Part shown: in pieces, positions 1-5,290 of the stretch
Numbering within the stretch: the first letter of the stretch is position 1
Layout of the letters: every line of letters starts with the position of its first letter
Origin: Candidatus Hydrogenedentota bacterium
GTDB lineage: Bacteria > Hydrogenedentota > Hydrogenedentia > Hydrogenedentales > SLHB01
Direction: 5' to 3'
Assembly (NCBI GenBank): GCA_007136375.1
Contig: SLHB01000062.1
Coordinates: 1-9,054, forward strand
Length of the DNA stretch: 9,054 bases
Position numbers and translations under genes: made by a program
The notes under the pieces: model-generated
Database searches by the model: none
Told to the model about the DNA's origin: nothing
Seen by the model: the letters and a program-made list of their open reading frames with translations, nothing else

Positions 1-569
1 AGGGAAGTCACGTGAATCCGGTCCCGCTCCTCGAACAGATATCCGGTCAACTGCTCCAACACGCTAGCGTCGAGCACGCCTCGGCTTAGCTCCCATTCCG
101 CCGCGGGCGCTTGGAAATTTTCCAGACGGCGCAACACCTCCATTTGTTCGCTCAGGGCCCGCAGATGCCGATCCACCTTCTCGACGTCTCGCTCGACGGT
201 CTGAATCTGGTTCTCCAATTCGCGGACCTGCTCCCGCACGTCTTCCATCACCGGGCGGGTCCGGTAACGCACGGATTGGATAAGGACGCCGGGGGCGGAA
301 TCGGCGTAGACGCTCCCGCCCACGATGGCTTCCGGCAGGGGGCCGACCACGATCTGGCGAAGGCCCGTTTCATCGCCGGCGGGCGTCATCCGGGTCACCA
401 TGGCCTGGCCCCGGTACACGGTGACGGCCGCTATCTCCCCCGCTTCGGCCCGGGGCTCGGCGCTTCCTGGGCTGTCGGCCGCCGCTTCCGCCGCGAAAAC
501 GGCTCCCGCCGCGAACAACACCCCGGCTGCGAACAGCAGCCCTGCCGCCCATGTTTTTGTGTGTCGCAT
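1..569 (-). CDS. DUF4140/DUF4139 (mucoidy inhibitor A-like) secreted protein, N-terminal part
   Basis: The reading frame is open from an ATG at 569 to the left edge, giving 189 visible residues; the C-terminal part lies outside the window. The start follows an AGGAGA Shine-Dalgarno (578-583) by 8 bases. Residues 1-26 look like a signal peptide: RHTK, then a Leu/Ala/Val/Phe-rich core, then an AVFA-AE cleavage site. Residues about 45-105 match the DUF4140 pattern (ITAVTVYRGQA-like segment EIAAVTVYRGQAMVTR, then IVVGPLPEAIVGGSVYADS and SVRYRTRPV). Residues about 108-150 are a charged heptad-like stretch (VREQVRELENQIQTVERDV) consistent with the coiled coil these proteins carry before the DUF4139 beta domain. 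The family is named after MuiA, an inhibitor of mucoidy; its biochemical role is not established. It probably acts in the periplasm or at the envelope. The family call rests on remembered motifs. The gene diverges from the hydrolase gene at 820. Confidence 0.8.
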   Translation of the reverse strand, partial: MRHTKTWAAGLLFAAGVLFAAGAVFAAEAAADSPGSAEPRAEAGEIAAVTVYRGQAMVTRMTPAGDETGLRQIVVGPLPEAIVGGSVYADSAPGVLIQSVRYRTRPVMEDVREQVRELENQIQTVERDVEKVDRHLRALSEQMEVLRRLENFQAPAAEWELSRGVLDASVLEQLTGYLFEERDRIHVTS

Positions 570-622
570 GCGTGTAATCTCCTGGTTGGTTTGAATGCGG
601 CGTCGTCCCGCGCCGCCCATGA

Positions 623-628
623 CTTATA
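623..628 (-). promoter_or_regulatory. possible -10 element for the DUF4139 gene
   Basis: On the minus strand this reads TATAAG, 53 bases upstream of the ATG at 569. No convincing -35 lies 16-18 bases further upstream, so this is a weak candidate in the divergent intergenic region 570-819. Confidence 0.25.
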
Positions 629-696
629 TGACACCTTCCGCGCCGAAAGGTTCGCGGACGGCGCGCGCACAGGCCTTTCCCCCGGCCCCGCGCTTC

Positions 697-702
697 GCTA
701 TA
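697..702 (+). promoter_or_regulatory. possible -10 element for the FAH-family gene
   Basis: TATACT matches the sigma70 -10 consensus at 5 of 6 positions and would start transcription near 709, about 110 bases before the chosen ATG at 820. The -35 position (TTTCCC) is poor. The decamer CGCTATACTG around it also occurs on the minus strand at the transglycosylase promoter (8177-8182 region), which slightly raises its credibility. Confidence 0.27.
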
Positions 703-803
703 CTGCGGCGCGGGATTTAACGCTCCGTGTATGAGTATAAACTCAATCCAACTCAAGGACATACAACTTTGGAAAACATGCCGCGGACGCGGCGTTCAAC
801 GGC

Positions 804-809
804 GGGGAG
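804..809 (+). promoter_or_regulatory. Shine-Dalgarno that sets the FAH-family start
   Basis: GGGGAG lies 10 bases before the ATG at 820. The longer in-frame opening from the ATG at 727 has no comparable site, and its extra 31 residues look non-family (basic, Thr/Arg-rich). Confidence 0.6.
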
Positions 810-819
810 ATTGCTGAGT

Positions 820-1719
820 ATGCGGGTCGGACGGGTTCGGAGAGGCGCCGGGGAGACGCTGGCGCTGGAGCGCGGCGAAAGGTGGTTCGACTTGAGCGAG
901 GCCTATCGGCTGCACGCCTTCATCACGGAGCGGGAGGCCCCGCCGCCGCCCCGGGGCCTTCGGGCGTTGATGGAGCAGGGCGCGTTGGAAGAAACGGCGC
1001 TGGGCGCCTTAGTGGCCTTGCTTGAGAAGCACGGCCTCTGGGAGGGTCTGGCGCTGGATGGGAAGCTGGCGTTCGTGCTGCCGTTCCGTCCGGGAAAGAT
1101 CATCGCCCTCGGCCGCAACTACGCGGCCCACGCGGCGGAGACCGGCCACGACGCGCCCACAACTCCCGTTTTGTTCAGCAAATCCGCTCAGGCCTGCATC
1201 GGGCCCGACGAACCCATCCGCATCGGCGCGGACTACGGGCGAGTCGATCACGAAGCGGAGCTGGCCATCGTCATCGGTAAGCGGGCGCGCCGGCTCAAGG
1301 AGGAGGATTGCCGGTCCGTCATCGCCGGCTACACCTTGGTCAACGACGTGTCGGCCCGGGACTTTCAGAAGGACGCCATCGAGAAAGGGCTGCCGTGGTA
1401 TCTCTCGAAGAGCATGGACACGTTCTGCCCCTTGGGACCCGTGGTGGCCTTGCCCAGCACACTGCCTTGGCCCGTGGAAGTGGACATCTCCGCGACGGTG
1501 AACGGCGAGGTTCGTCAACAAAGCAACACCAGCCGCTTCATCTTCAGCGTCCCGGAAGTTCTCGCCTACATCACCCGCTACATCACCCTTGAACCAGGGG
1601 ACATCGTCTCCACGGGCACGCCCGAAGGCATTGGCCCCATTATTCCGGGCGACGTGGTGGAGGTGTCCGTTCCGGAAATTGGAACGCTCCGCAATCCCGT
1701 CGAAGCCGCGGCCCTGTAA
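820..1719 (+). CDS. Fumarylacetoacetate hydrolase (FAH)-family protein
   Basis: A 299-residue protein from the ATG at 820, chosen because GGGGAG precedes it and family-like sequence (MRVGRVRRGAGETLALERG) begins there. An in-frame ATG at 727 would add 31 unlikely residues. Residues 1-90 form the variable N-terminal part. The catalytic fold follows: IIALGRNYAAHAAETGH (94-110), then VDHEAELAIVIG with metal-ligand candidates Glu145 and Glu147, then VNDVSARD with Asp176, KSMDTFCPLGP (197-207) with Lys197, and STGTPEGIG (265-272). Together these are the metal ligands and substrate loop of the FAH superfamily. Members cleave or isomerise C-C bonds in 2,4-diketo or oxo acids (acylpyruvases, oxaloacetate decarboxylase FAHD1, HpcE-type isomerases/decarboxylases). 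Its substrate cannot be read from the sequence, and no pathway neighbours are present. It is probably cytoplasmic and Mg2+- or Mn2+-dependent. It stands alone on the plus strand, convergent with dnaA. Confidence 0.9.
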   Translation: MRVGRVRRGAGETLALERGERWFDLSEAYRLHAFITEREAPPPPRGLRALMEQGALEETALGALVALLEKHGLWEGLALDGKLAFVLPFRPGKIIALGRNYAAHAAETGHDAPTTPVLFSKSAQACIGPDEPIRIGADYGRVDHEAELAIVIGKRARRLKEEDCRSVIAGYTLVNDVSARDFQKDAIEKGLPWYLSKSMDTFCPLGPVVALPSTLPWPVEVDISATVNGEVRQQSNTSRFIFSVPEVLAYITRYITLEPGDIVSTGTPEGIGPIIPGDVVEVSVPEIGTLRNPVEAAAL

Positions 1720-1756
1720 CGCGTCAGGGCCGCGGCCGCGGGAAGCGCCCGCGGCC
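1705..1756. terminator. Two overlapping perfect hairpins between convergent FAH and dnaA genes
   Basis: Hairpin A pairs 1705-1716 with 1725-1736: 12 bp with an 8-base loop, and the loop contains the FAH stop codon. Hairpin B pairs 1734-1742 with 1748-1756: 9 bp with an AAGCG loop. They share bases 1734-1736, so both cannot form fully in one molecule. Being inverted repeats, they can form in transcripts from either side, as expected for a bidirectional terminator between convergent genes. Neither strand shows a clean T tract, so intrinsic termination is inferred rather than seen. Confidence 0.5.
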
Positions 1757-1788
1757 AAGGCCAAGCCACGTTGAAGACGATGGGACGG

Positions 1789-3165
1789 TCAGTCCCGGAT
1801 GCTCTTTTCGATCTGGCTCAGCGTTTGCCGGGTGGCGCTGTTCTTTTCCGCGTCCTTGCCGATGCGCTGACAGGCATAAATCACCGTGGTGTGATCCCTT
1901 CCGCCGAAGGCTCCGCCAATCTCGTTGAGGGACAAGCTCGGGATCAACTGCTTGCAAAGGTACATGGCGAGCTGGCGCGGAAAGGCGATCTGCCGCTGCC
2001 GGCTTGGGCCGCGCAAGTCCGCAATGCGCACGTCGAAATGCTCCGCCACGGCGCGCTGCACCGCTTCCAGCGTGATAGGCTTGATGCTCTCCCTGCCGAT
2101 CATCTCCCGCAGGACCTCTTCGACCAAGGGGATATCCACGGCGCGCTGGGTCAAGCGGCTGTAGGCGAGGACGGTGACCAACGCGCCTTCGAGCTCGCGG
2201 ATGTTGTTGGTAATGTACTTGGCGATGAACTGGAGCGCGTGTTCGCCCACCTTGATCTTTTCCTGCTGCGCCTTGTTGCGCAAAATCGCGACACGCGTTT
2301 CCAGGTCCGGCGGCTGGATGTCGGTGACAAGCCCCCATTCGAAGCGGGAGATCAAGCGCTCCTCCACGCCTTTGATATCCTTGGGCTGGCGGTCACTGGA
2401 AATGACAATCTGCTTGTGCATGTCGAAAAGCGCGTTGAAGGTATGGAAGAACTCTTCCTGCGTCGCCTCCTTGCCCGCGATGAAATGGATATCATCAATG
2501 AGCAAGATATCGGCTTTCCGGTAGCGGGCGCGGAACCGTTGCGTGGATTTCCGCGCGATGCTTTCAATGAGCTGGTTCGTGAACTGTTCCGAGGAGATGT
2601 ACGCGATGCTGGCGTTGTGGCTTCGGGACAGCACTTCCTGGCCGATCGCCTGCATCAGATGGGTCTTGCCAAGCCCCGTCTTCCCATAGAGAAACAAGGG
2701 GTTGTACGCGCGGGCCGGCGACTCGGCCACGGCCTTGGCCGCCGCGTGCGCGAAACGGTTGCCCGCGCCCACGACAAAGTTCTCGAAGGTGTAGCGGGGA
2801 TTGAAGGCGTCGGTCGTCCGCGCGGCCCCATTGCCGCTCTGACGGCCGGCCTGGCGGACCGCCCCGTTGACGCCCTGTGGCGTCTCCACCGTGTCGGGCG
2901 CCCCAGCAAAGGCGTCGTGCCGGGCCTCGAACTTCACCTCCCGCAAATCGGGCACGAGATCCTTGAGGCAATCGCTCACGGTCTCCAAGTAGTGGTCACG
3001 GAGCCAATCGGCAAAGAATTGGCTCGGGACGGCCACGACAAGCCGGCCGTCTTCACAAGAATGAAAGCGGGTCTGCGAAAACCAGTTCTTGTAGCTGTGC
3101 TCGTCCAAGATGGTTTGCAAACGTTGTTGCGCCTGTTGCCAGGGATTTGGCTCTTGTGCCGCCAT
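1789..3165 (-). CDS. dnaA: Chromosomal replication initiator protein DnaA
   Basis: A 458-residue protein (typical DnaA is about 440-470) that opens the replication origin by binding DnaA boxes and forming an ATP-dependent filament. Domain I (about 1-80) begins PWQQAQQRLQTILDEHSYKNWF. Domain II (about 85-120) is a Gly/Ala/Gln-rich linker. The AAA+ domain III starts at YTFENFVVGAGN, with Walker A GKTGLGKT (161-168), Walker B LLIDDIHF (221-228), sensor 1 ISSDRQP, the arginine-finger box RLISRFEWGL (Arg274) and sensor 2 NIRELEGAL (Arg323). Domain IV carries the helix-turn-helix and the signature GGRDHTTVIYA (421-431) that contacts the DnaA box. The ATG at 3165 is preferred over the in-frame ATG at 3249 because a GAGAGGAG site precedes it and family homology starts there. 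The family's common Walker A form is GGVGLGKT; here GK-T replaces GG-V, which still fits GxxGxGKT. No dnaN or recF appears next to it in this window. Confidence 0.98.
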   Translation of the reverse strand: MAAQEPNPWQQAQQRLQTILDEHSYKNWFSQTRFHSCEDGRLVVAVPSQFFADWLRDHYLETVSDCLKDLVPDLREVKFEARHDAFAGAPDTVETPQGVNGAVRQAGRQSGNGAARTTDAFNPRYTFENFVVGAGNRFAHAAAKAVAESPARAYNPLFLYGKTGLGKTHLMQAIGQEVLSRSHNASIAYISSEQFTNQLIESIARKSTQRFRARYRKADILLIDDIHFIAGKEATQEEFFHTFNALFDMHKQIVISSDRQPKDIKGVEERLISRFEWGLVTDIQPPDLETRVAILRNKAQQEKIKVGEHALQFIAKYITNNIRELEGALVTVLAYSRLTQRAVDIPLVEEVLREMIGRESIKPITLEAVQRAVAEHFDVRIADLRGPSRQRQIAFPRQLAMYLCKQLIPSLSLNEIGGAFGGRDHTTVIYACQRIGKDAEKNSATRQTLSQIEKSIRD

Positions 3166-3170
3166 ACTCA

Positions 3171-3178
3171 CTCCTCTC
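3171..3178 (-). promoter_or_regulatory. Shine-Dalgarno that sets the dnaA start
   Basis: The minus strand reads GAGAGGAG, ending 5 bases before the ATG at 3165. It favours this start over the upstream in-frame ATG at 3249. Confidence 0.75.
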
Positions 3179-3330
3179 GGCGGGCGCGTCCGCAGAGCGC
3201 CATCCTGTGTGGTGAATTCTTCCGGGTATCCCGAATGCTGGCTGGACACACTGCACCCCTCATGTGGTTCATAATGAACATCAATTCAAACTTAAGACAC
3301 TGTACGAAGAAGCTGCCCCGCTCCCGTCGC

Positions 3331-3508
3331 CAGGAGCGCCCTTGCGCTCCCTGTCCCACACGCCGCGGCTCCCCTCAGCCGCTTCACTGCCATCCCCCGC
3401 GGGCCCCGCTTCCAAGCGGCGCGTCGTGCTCCGTGACGCCTGAATCCGCATGGAGTCCCTCTGGGCCGCACCCAAGGCGGGGAGCGCCGACCGCTCCGGC
3501 GCTCCCCG
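3331..3508 (-). other. GC-rich hairpin cluster in the dnaA leader
   Basis: Three hairpins lie 165-345 bases upstream of dnaA. The first, 3333-3339 with 3344-3350, is 7 bp with a CCTT loop and stem GGAGCGC. The second, near 3366-3383, pairs GCGGCT with AGCCGC. The third, 3478-3489 with 3497-3508, is 12 bp with a 7-base loop and again contains GGAGCGCC. None is followed by a T tract on either strand. If transcription starts at the candidate promoters near 3839 or 3927, this would be the long 5' leader of dnaA. The function is unknown: a structured leader, an mRNA stability element or a small RNA are all possible. Confidence 0.45.
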
Positions 3509-3804
3509 GCCCAACAGGACCCAGACGGCGCCGCGACGGCCGGGACAATCCGGCCGCCTCCCAAGATCGGCGCCCGCCTCGCTAGACCCATGGCCAAACA
3601 GCCGGGCCTTCAGGGGCCTAGGCCATTCGCACCGAGGAAAAGAGAGTCGAAATCACGTGTTTTGCGGCCCCAAATGGGGCGCTGCAAGAGGTTGCTGTTT
3701 CCGGCGTTGGCGTAATCGGATCGCATAAGACTTGGCGCACAACCGCTAAATGACGGCCATACAACGCTTACGGCACAAATTACGCCGATTTGGAGCAGGT
3801 TTCC

Positions 3805-3818
3805 GGCCTGTTCAGGCC
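3805..3818. repeat. 14-bp palindrome GGCCTGTTCAGGCC
   Basis: A perfect inverted repeat with 6-bp arms around TT (AA on the minus strand). It lies 20 bases downstream, in the minus direction, of the TATACT -10 candidate at 3839-3844. It could be an early leader hairpin or an operator; nothing further can be said. Confidence 0.35.
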
Positions 3819-3838
3819 AAGAAGTAATGATGAGCGGG

Positions 3839-3867
3839 AGTATAGCACGCGAACGGAGGGAGTGCAA
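3839..3867 (-). promoter_or_regulatory. Candidate sigma70 promoter reading toward dnaA (proximal)
   Basis: On the minus strand there is a TTGCAC -35 (3862-3867), a 17-base spacer and a TATACT -10 (3839-3844). The predicted start near 3832 would leave a leader of about 660 bases before dnaA. The -35 matches the consensus only at TTG; the -10 is good. Confidence 0.4.
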
Positions 3868-3892
3868 GCGCGACACTAGATTTTTCTTAGCA

Positions 3893-3906
3893 CACAACAT
3901 GTTGTG
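3893..3906. promoter_or_regulatory. 14-bp palindrome CACAACATGTTGTG, operator-like
   Basis: A perfect inverted repeat without spacer, with half-site CACAACA. It sits between the two minus-strand promoter candidates: just downstream of the start predicted for the distal promoter and about 26 bases upstream of the proximal -35. The position suits a transcription-factor operator. It does not match the DnaA box TTATNCACA, and the cognate protein cannot be named. Confidence 0.45.
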
Positions 3907-3926
3907 CAGGCTTGGCGCCACGATGC

Positions 3927-3955
3927 ACTATATAGGCATCTGAACGGGATTTCAG
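3927..3955 (-). promoter_or_regulatory. Candidate sigma70 promoter reading toward dnaA (distal)
   Basis: The minus strand shows a CTGAAA -35 (3950-3955; 4 of 6 consensus positions), a 17-base spacer and a TATAGT -10 (3927-3932; 5 of 6). The predicted start near 3920 places the CACAACATGTTGTG palindrome at roughly +14 to +27. Confidence 0.38.
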
Positions 3956-4090
3956 GTAGCCTCACAAACCACGAAAGCAAGAATCCGTATTATAACAGCC
4001 GCCTAGCGAAGTTTATACAGTTTCTAAGCATAATCTTACGACAAATGTAACCCAACATTACTCTTTAGGCTCCAACGATCTCTATGATTC
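3950..4090. other. AT-richer island in the gene-free region, oriC candidate
   Basis: This stretch is visibly AT-richer than the surrounding sequence (for example TATTATAACAG near 3990, GTTTATACAG near 4011 and AAGCATAATCTTACG near 4026). It lies within the approximately 1.3-kb gene-free region upstream of dnaA, a common location for bacterial oriC. Scanning 3166-4480 on both strands found no exact TTATNCACA DnaA box; the nearest form seen is TTATACAGT with two mismatches. The origin call is therefore positional only. Confidence 0.3.
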
Positions 4091-4201
4091 GCTTCTCAAG
4101 GCGACACGTGATCCGGATGGCTAAACTCTTTACCCGGGGAGACTTAAGCCGGACGGGCAAACGCCGCGAGAGAGATCTTGGCGCCGCCGCCGGTTGGCCC
4201 T

Positions 4202-4235
4202 TCGGCGGGGAAGTGTGAAACCGGTCCCCCGCCGG
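4202..4235 (+). other. GC-rich hairpin with weak cobalamin-riboswitch resemblance
   Basis: Bases 4202-4210 pair with 4227-4235 (7 core bp plus C-G and a G-T end pair) around a loop containing GTGTGAAACC. The strand reads GGGGAAGTGTGAAACC and then GGTCCCCCGCCGGTAGCCG, which recalls the conserved core of cobalamin riboswitches. Further on, GCAAGCCCGATTCC (4272-4285) resembles the start of a B12 box. The 5' arm of the P4-like stem and the AGACCTGCC end are missing, and no plus-strand gene follows. Structure is supported; riboswitch identity is not. Confidence 0.2.
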
Positions 4236-4372
4236 TAGCCGTCTCAGCGCGGAGGGATCCGGCGCAAGCCCGATTCCGGTGCAAGTTGCCCGGGCGCGCG
4301 GACTTCTAGAAAGCCCCGTCTCTCCTCTAGTCAGCGAGGCCGGACAAGGGCGGAAGAAACTCCCCGCGAAGC

Positions 4373-4409
4373 AAAGAAAACGGCCCGGCATGTCCTCATC
4401 GCCGGACCG
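4373..4409 (-). terminator. Rho-independent terminator of the kinase/SPASM operon
   Basis: On the minus strand CGGTCCGGCG pairs with TGCCGGGCCG (10 bp including two G-T pairs) around a 9-base loop and is followed at once by TTTTCTTT. It starts 79 bases after the stop codon at 4489-4491, the right place to end the minus-strand operon and insulate dnaA from it. Confidence 0.8.
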
Positions 4410-4488
4410 TGTGGCCTCGCTCTTTTCTCGAACAACATGGCGCGGTTAGGCGGAGCGGCGCGCTAGGCGCGGCCTCCTTCGCCGCGGG

Positions 4489-5277
4489 TCAACCGCATCC
4501 GGCCTCGCCGCGAAGCAAACGCTCCATCAGGGGCGGACAGGCGTTACAGCGGCGGGGTTCACGGTGAATGCCCTGGGGGATCTCGTGGGGAAGCGAACGA
4601 TCGGACATAATGAGATCGAGCCGCTTTTCGCAAACGTTCCCCAGCCGGTAGTTCTCCTCGCCCAGCACCAGACCGCAGGTGTACAAATTGCCCTCGGAGC
4701 CCACGCAGGTCATGGAGTGGGGCAACTGGCAAGGACGCCGTTCATCGGCGGATTGGATGGCGTCGGCGTTGTACACGGGCACGCCCATGTCCACCACGGC
4801 CTGGACCTCTCCGAGATCGGCGCCGTCCACAAACAGCCGCGTCTTTCCCGCGTCCAAGCCCTCAAGGGCCCTCAGATCGTTTGGCGACAGCGGCAACCCC
4901 TTCCCATACACATAGACGCCCACGGACATTCCATGGACATCCTGCGCCCATTGGCATATGTTCCATATCTCGGCGTGGGTGTCGAGCTGTTCGCCGGCGC
5001 TTACGATGACGCTGCGCGCGCCCAACGCGGCCGCTTCGTCAACCACATTGAGCCATTCATCCAAGGAGAGTCCCGTCTTGCCCTGCTTGTCCCCGCCGCC
5101 GCTCAACCCTTCGCCGCACACGTGGAGCCACAGGTAGTGGATGGGTTCGGAACGGCTCCCGCCGCGTTCCGCCACACGCGCGCCACTAGACGCTGCTTCT
5201 TGCAGCGCCCGGGCGACCCGGCCGGATAAACCGCGGGACTCCTCCACGCTCTCCCGTTTGTCTTCGCCTTCACTCAT
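4489..5277 (-). CDS. Radical-SAM-like protein with SPASM-type C-terminus but no CxxxCxxC motif
   Basis: 262 residues. Residues 1-45 are charged and variable. From residue 47, HYLWLHVCGEG looks like the first strand of a radical SAM barrel. The usual cluster motif CxxxCxxC should come next, but only Cys54 is present and the stretch reads GLSGGGDKQGK. The barrel pattern continues with LSLDEWLNVVDEAAALGARSVIVSAGEQ (70-97), VGVYVYGKGLPL and TRLFVDGADLGEV. The C-terminus has SPASM/twitch-type cysteines: Cys183, TCVGSEGNLYTCG (Cys191, Cys201), LGNVCE (Cys216) and CNAC (Cys244, Cys247). It probably binds an auxiliary iron-sulfur cluster or a metal but should not carry out SAM radical chemistry. The ATG at 5277 is preferred to a TTG at 5283. 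It begins 13 bases after the kinase stop with only a weak GAGAA site, suggesting translational coupling. Its role is unknown. Alternatives are a partner or scaffold protein, or a zinc-binding remnant. Confidence 0.72.
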   Translation of the reverse strand: MSEGEDKRESVEESRGLSGRVARALQEAASSGARVAERGGSRSEPIHYLWLHVCGEGLSGGGDKQGKTGLSLDEWLNVVDEAAALGARSVIVSAGEQLDTHAEIWNICQWAQDVHGMSVGVYVYGKGLPLSPNDLRALEGLDAGKTRLFVDGADLGEVQAVVDMGVPVYNADAIQSADERRPCQLPHSMTCVGSEGNLYTCGLVLGEENYRLGNVCEKRLDLIMSDRSLPHEIPQGIHREPRRCNACPPLMERLLRGEAGCG

Positions 5278-5290
5278 AAGCAAATTCTCA

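Larger units (their letters stand above)
3166..4488. other. Gene-free region upstream of dnaA
   Basis: About 1.3 kb without a convincing protein gene. Open frames here (for example minus 3610-3921 and 4065-4391) lack ribosome sites, recognisable motifs or sensible starts. In order from dnaA it contains GC-rich leader hairpins (3331-3508), palindromes (3805-3818 and 3893-3906), two promoter candidates (3839-3867 and 3927-3955), an AT-richer island (3950-4090), a GC-rich structured stretch (4190-4290) and an intrinsic terminator (4373-4409). No tRNA, rRNA, tmRNA, RNase P or SRP RNA signature was recognised in it. Confidence 0.6.

Noticed and set aside
1771..3585. Long plus-strand open frame of 604 codons
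   Set aside because: It lies mostly antisense to dnaA, whose full domain set is unmistakable. Long antisense frames are common in GC-rich genes.
3630..3660. GAGGAAAAGAGAGTC resembling the RNase P GAGGAAAGTCC element
   Set aside because: The match is partial and the other conserved RNase P segments (ACAGAA and GGCTTA-type regions) are not found nearby on either strand.
3610..3921. Minus-strand open frame of 103 codons upstream of dnaA
   Set aside because: It starts with GTG without a ribosome site, contains no recognisable motif, overlaps promoter candidates and palindromes, and its composition looks like noncoding sequence.
4140..4200. GGGCAAAC stretch resembling part of a c-di-GMP-I riboswitch
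   Set aside because: The following GACGCAAAGCC core and the receptor loop are absent; only one short piece matches.
4065..4391. Minus-strand open frame of 108 codons
   Set aside because: Its start lies inside the intrinsic terminator hairpin (4373-4409), there is no ribosome site, and the Arg/Pro/Ser-rich translation is typical of GC-rich noncoding DNA.
4390..4449. Short plus-strand frame (19 codons) after the cobalamin-like stretch
   Set aside because: It begins inside the minus-strand terminator, has no ribosome site, and is too short to support.
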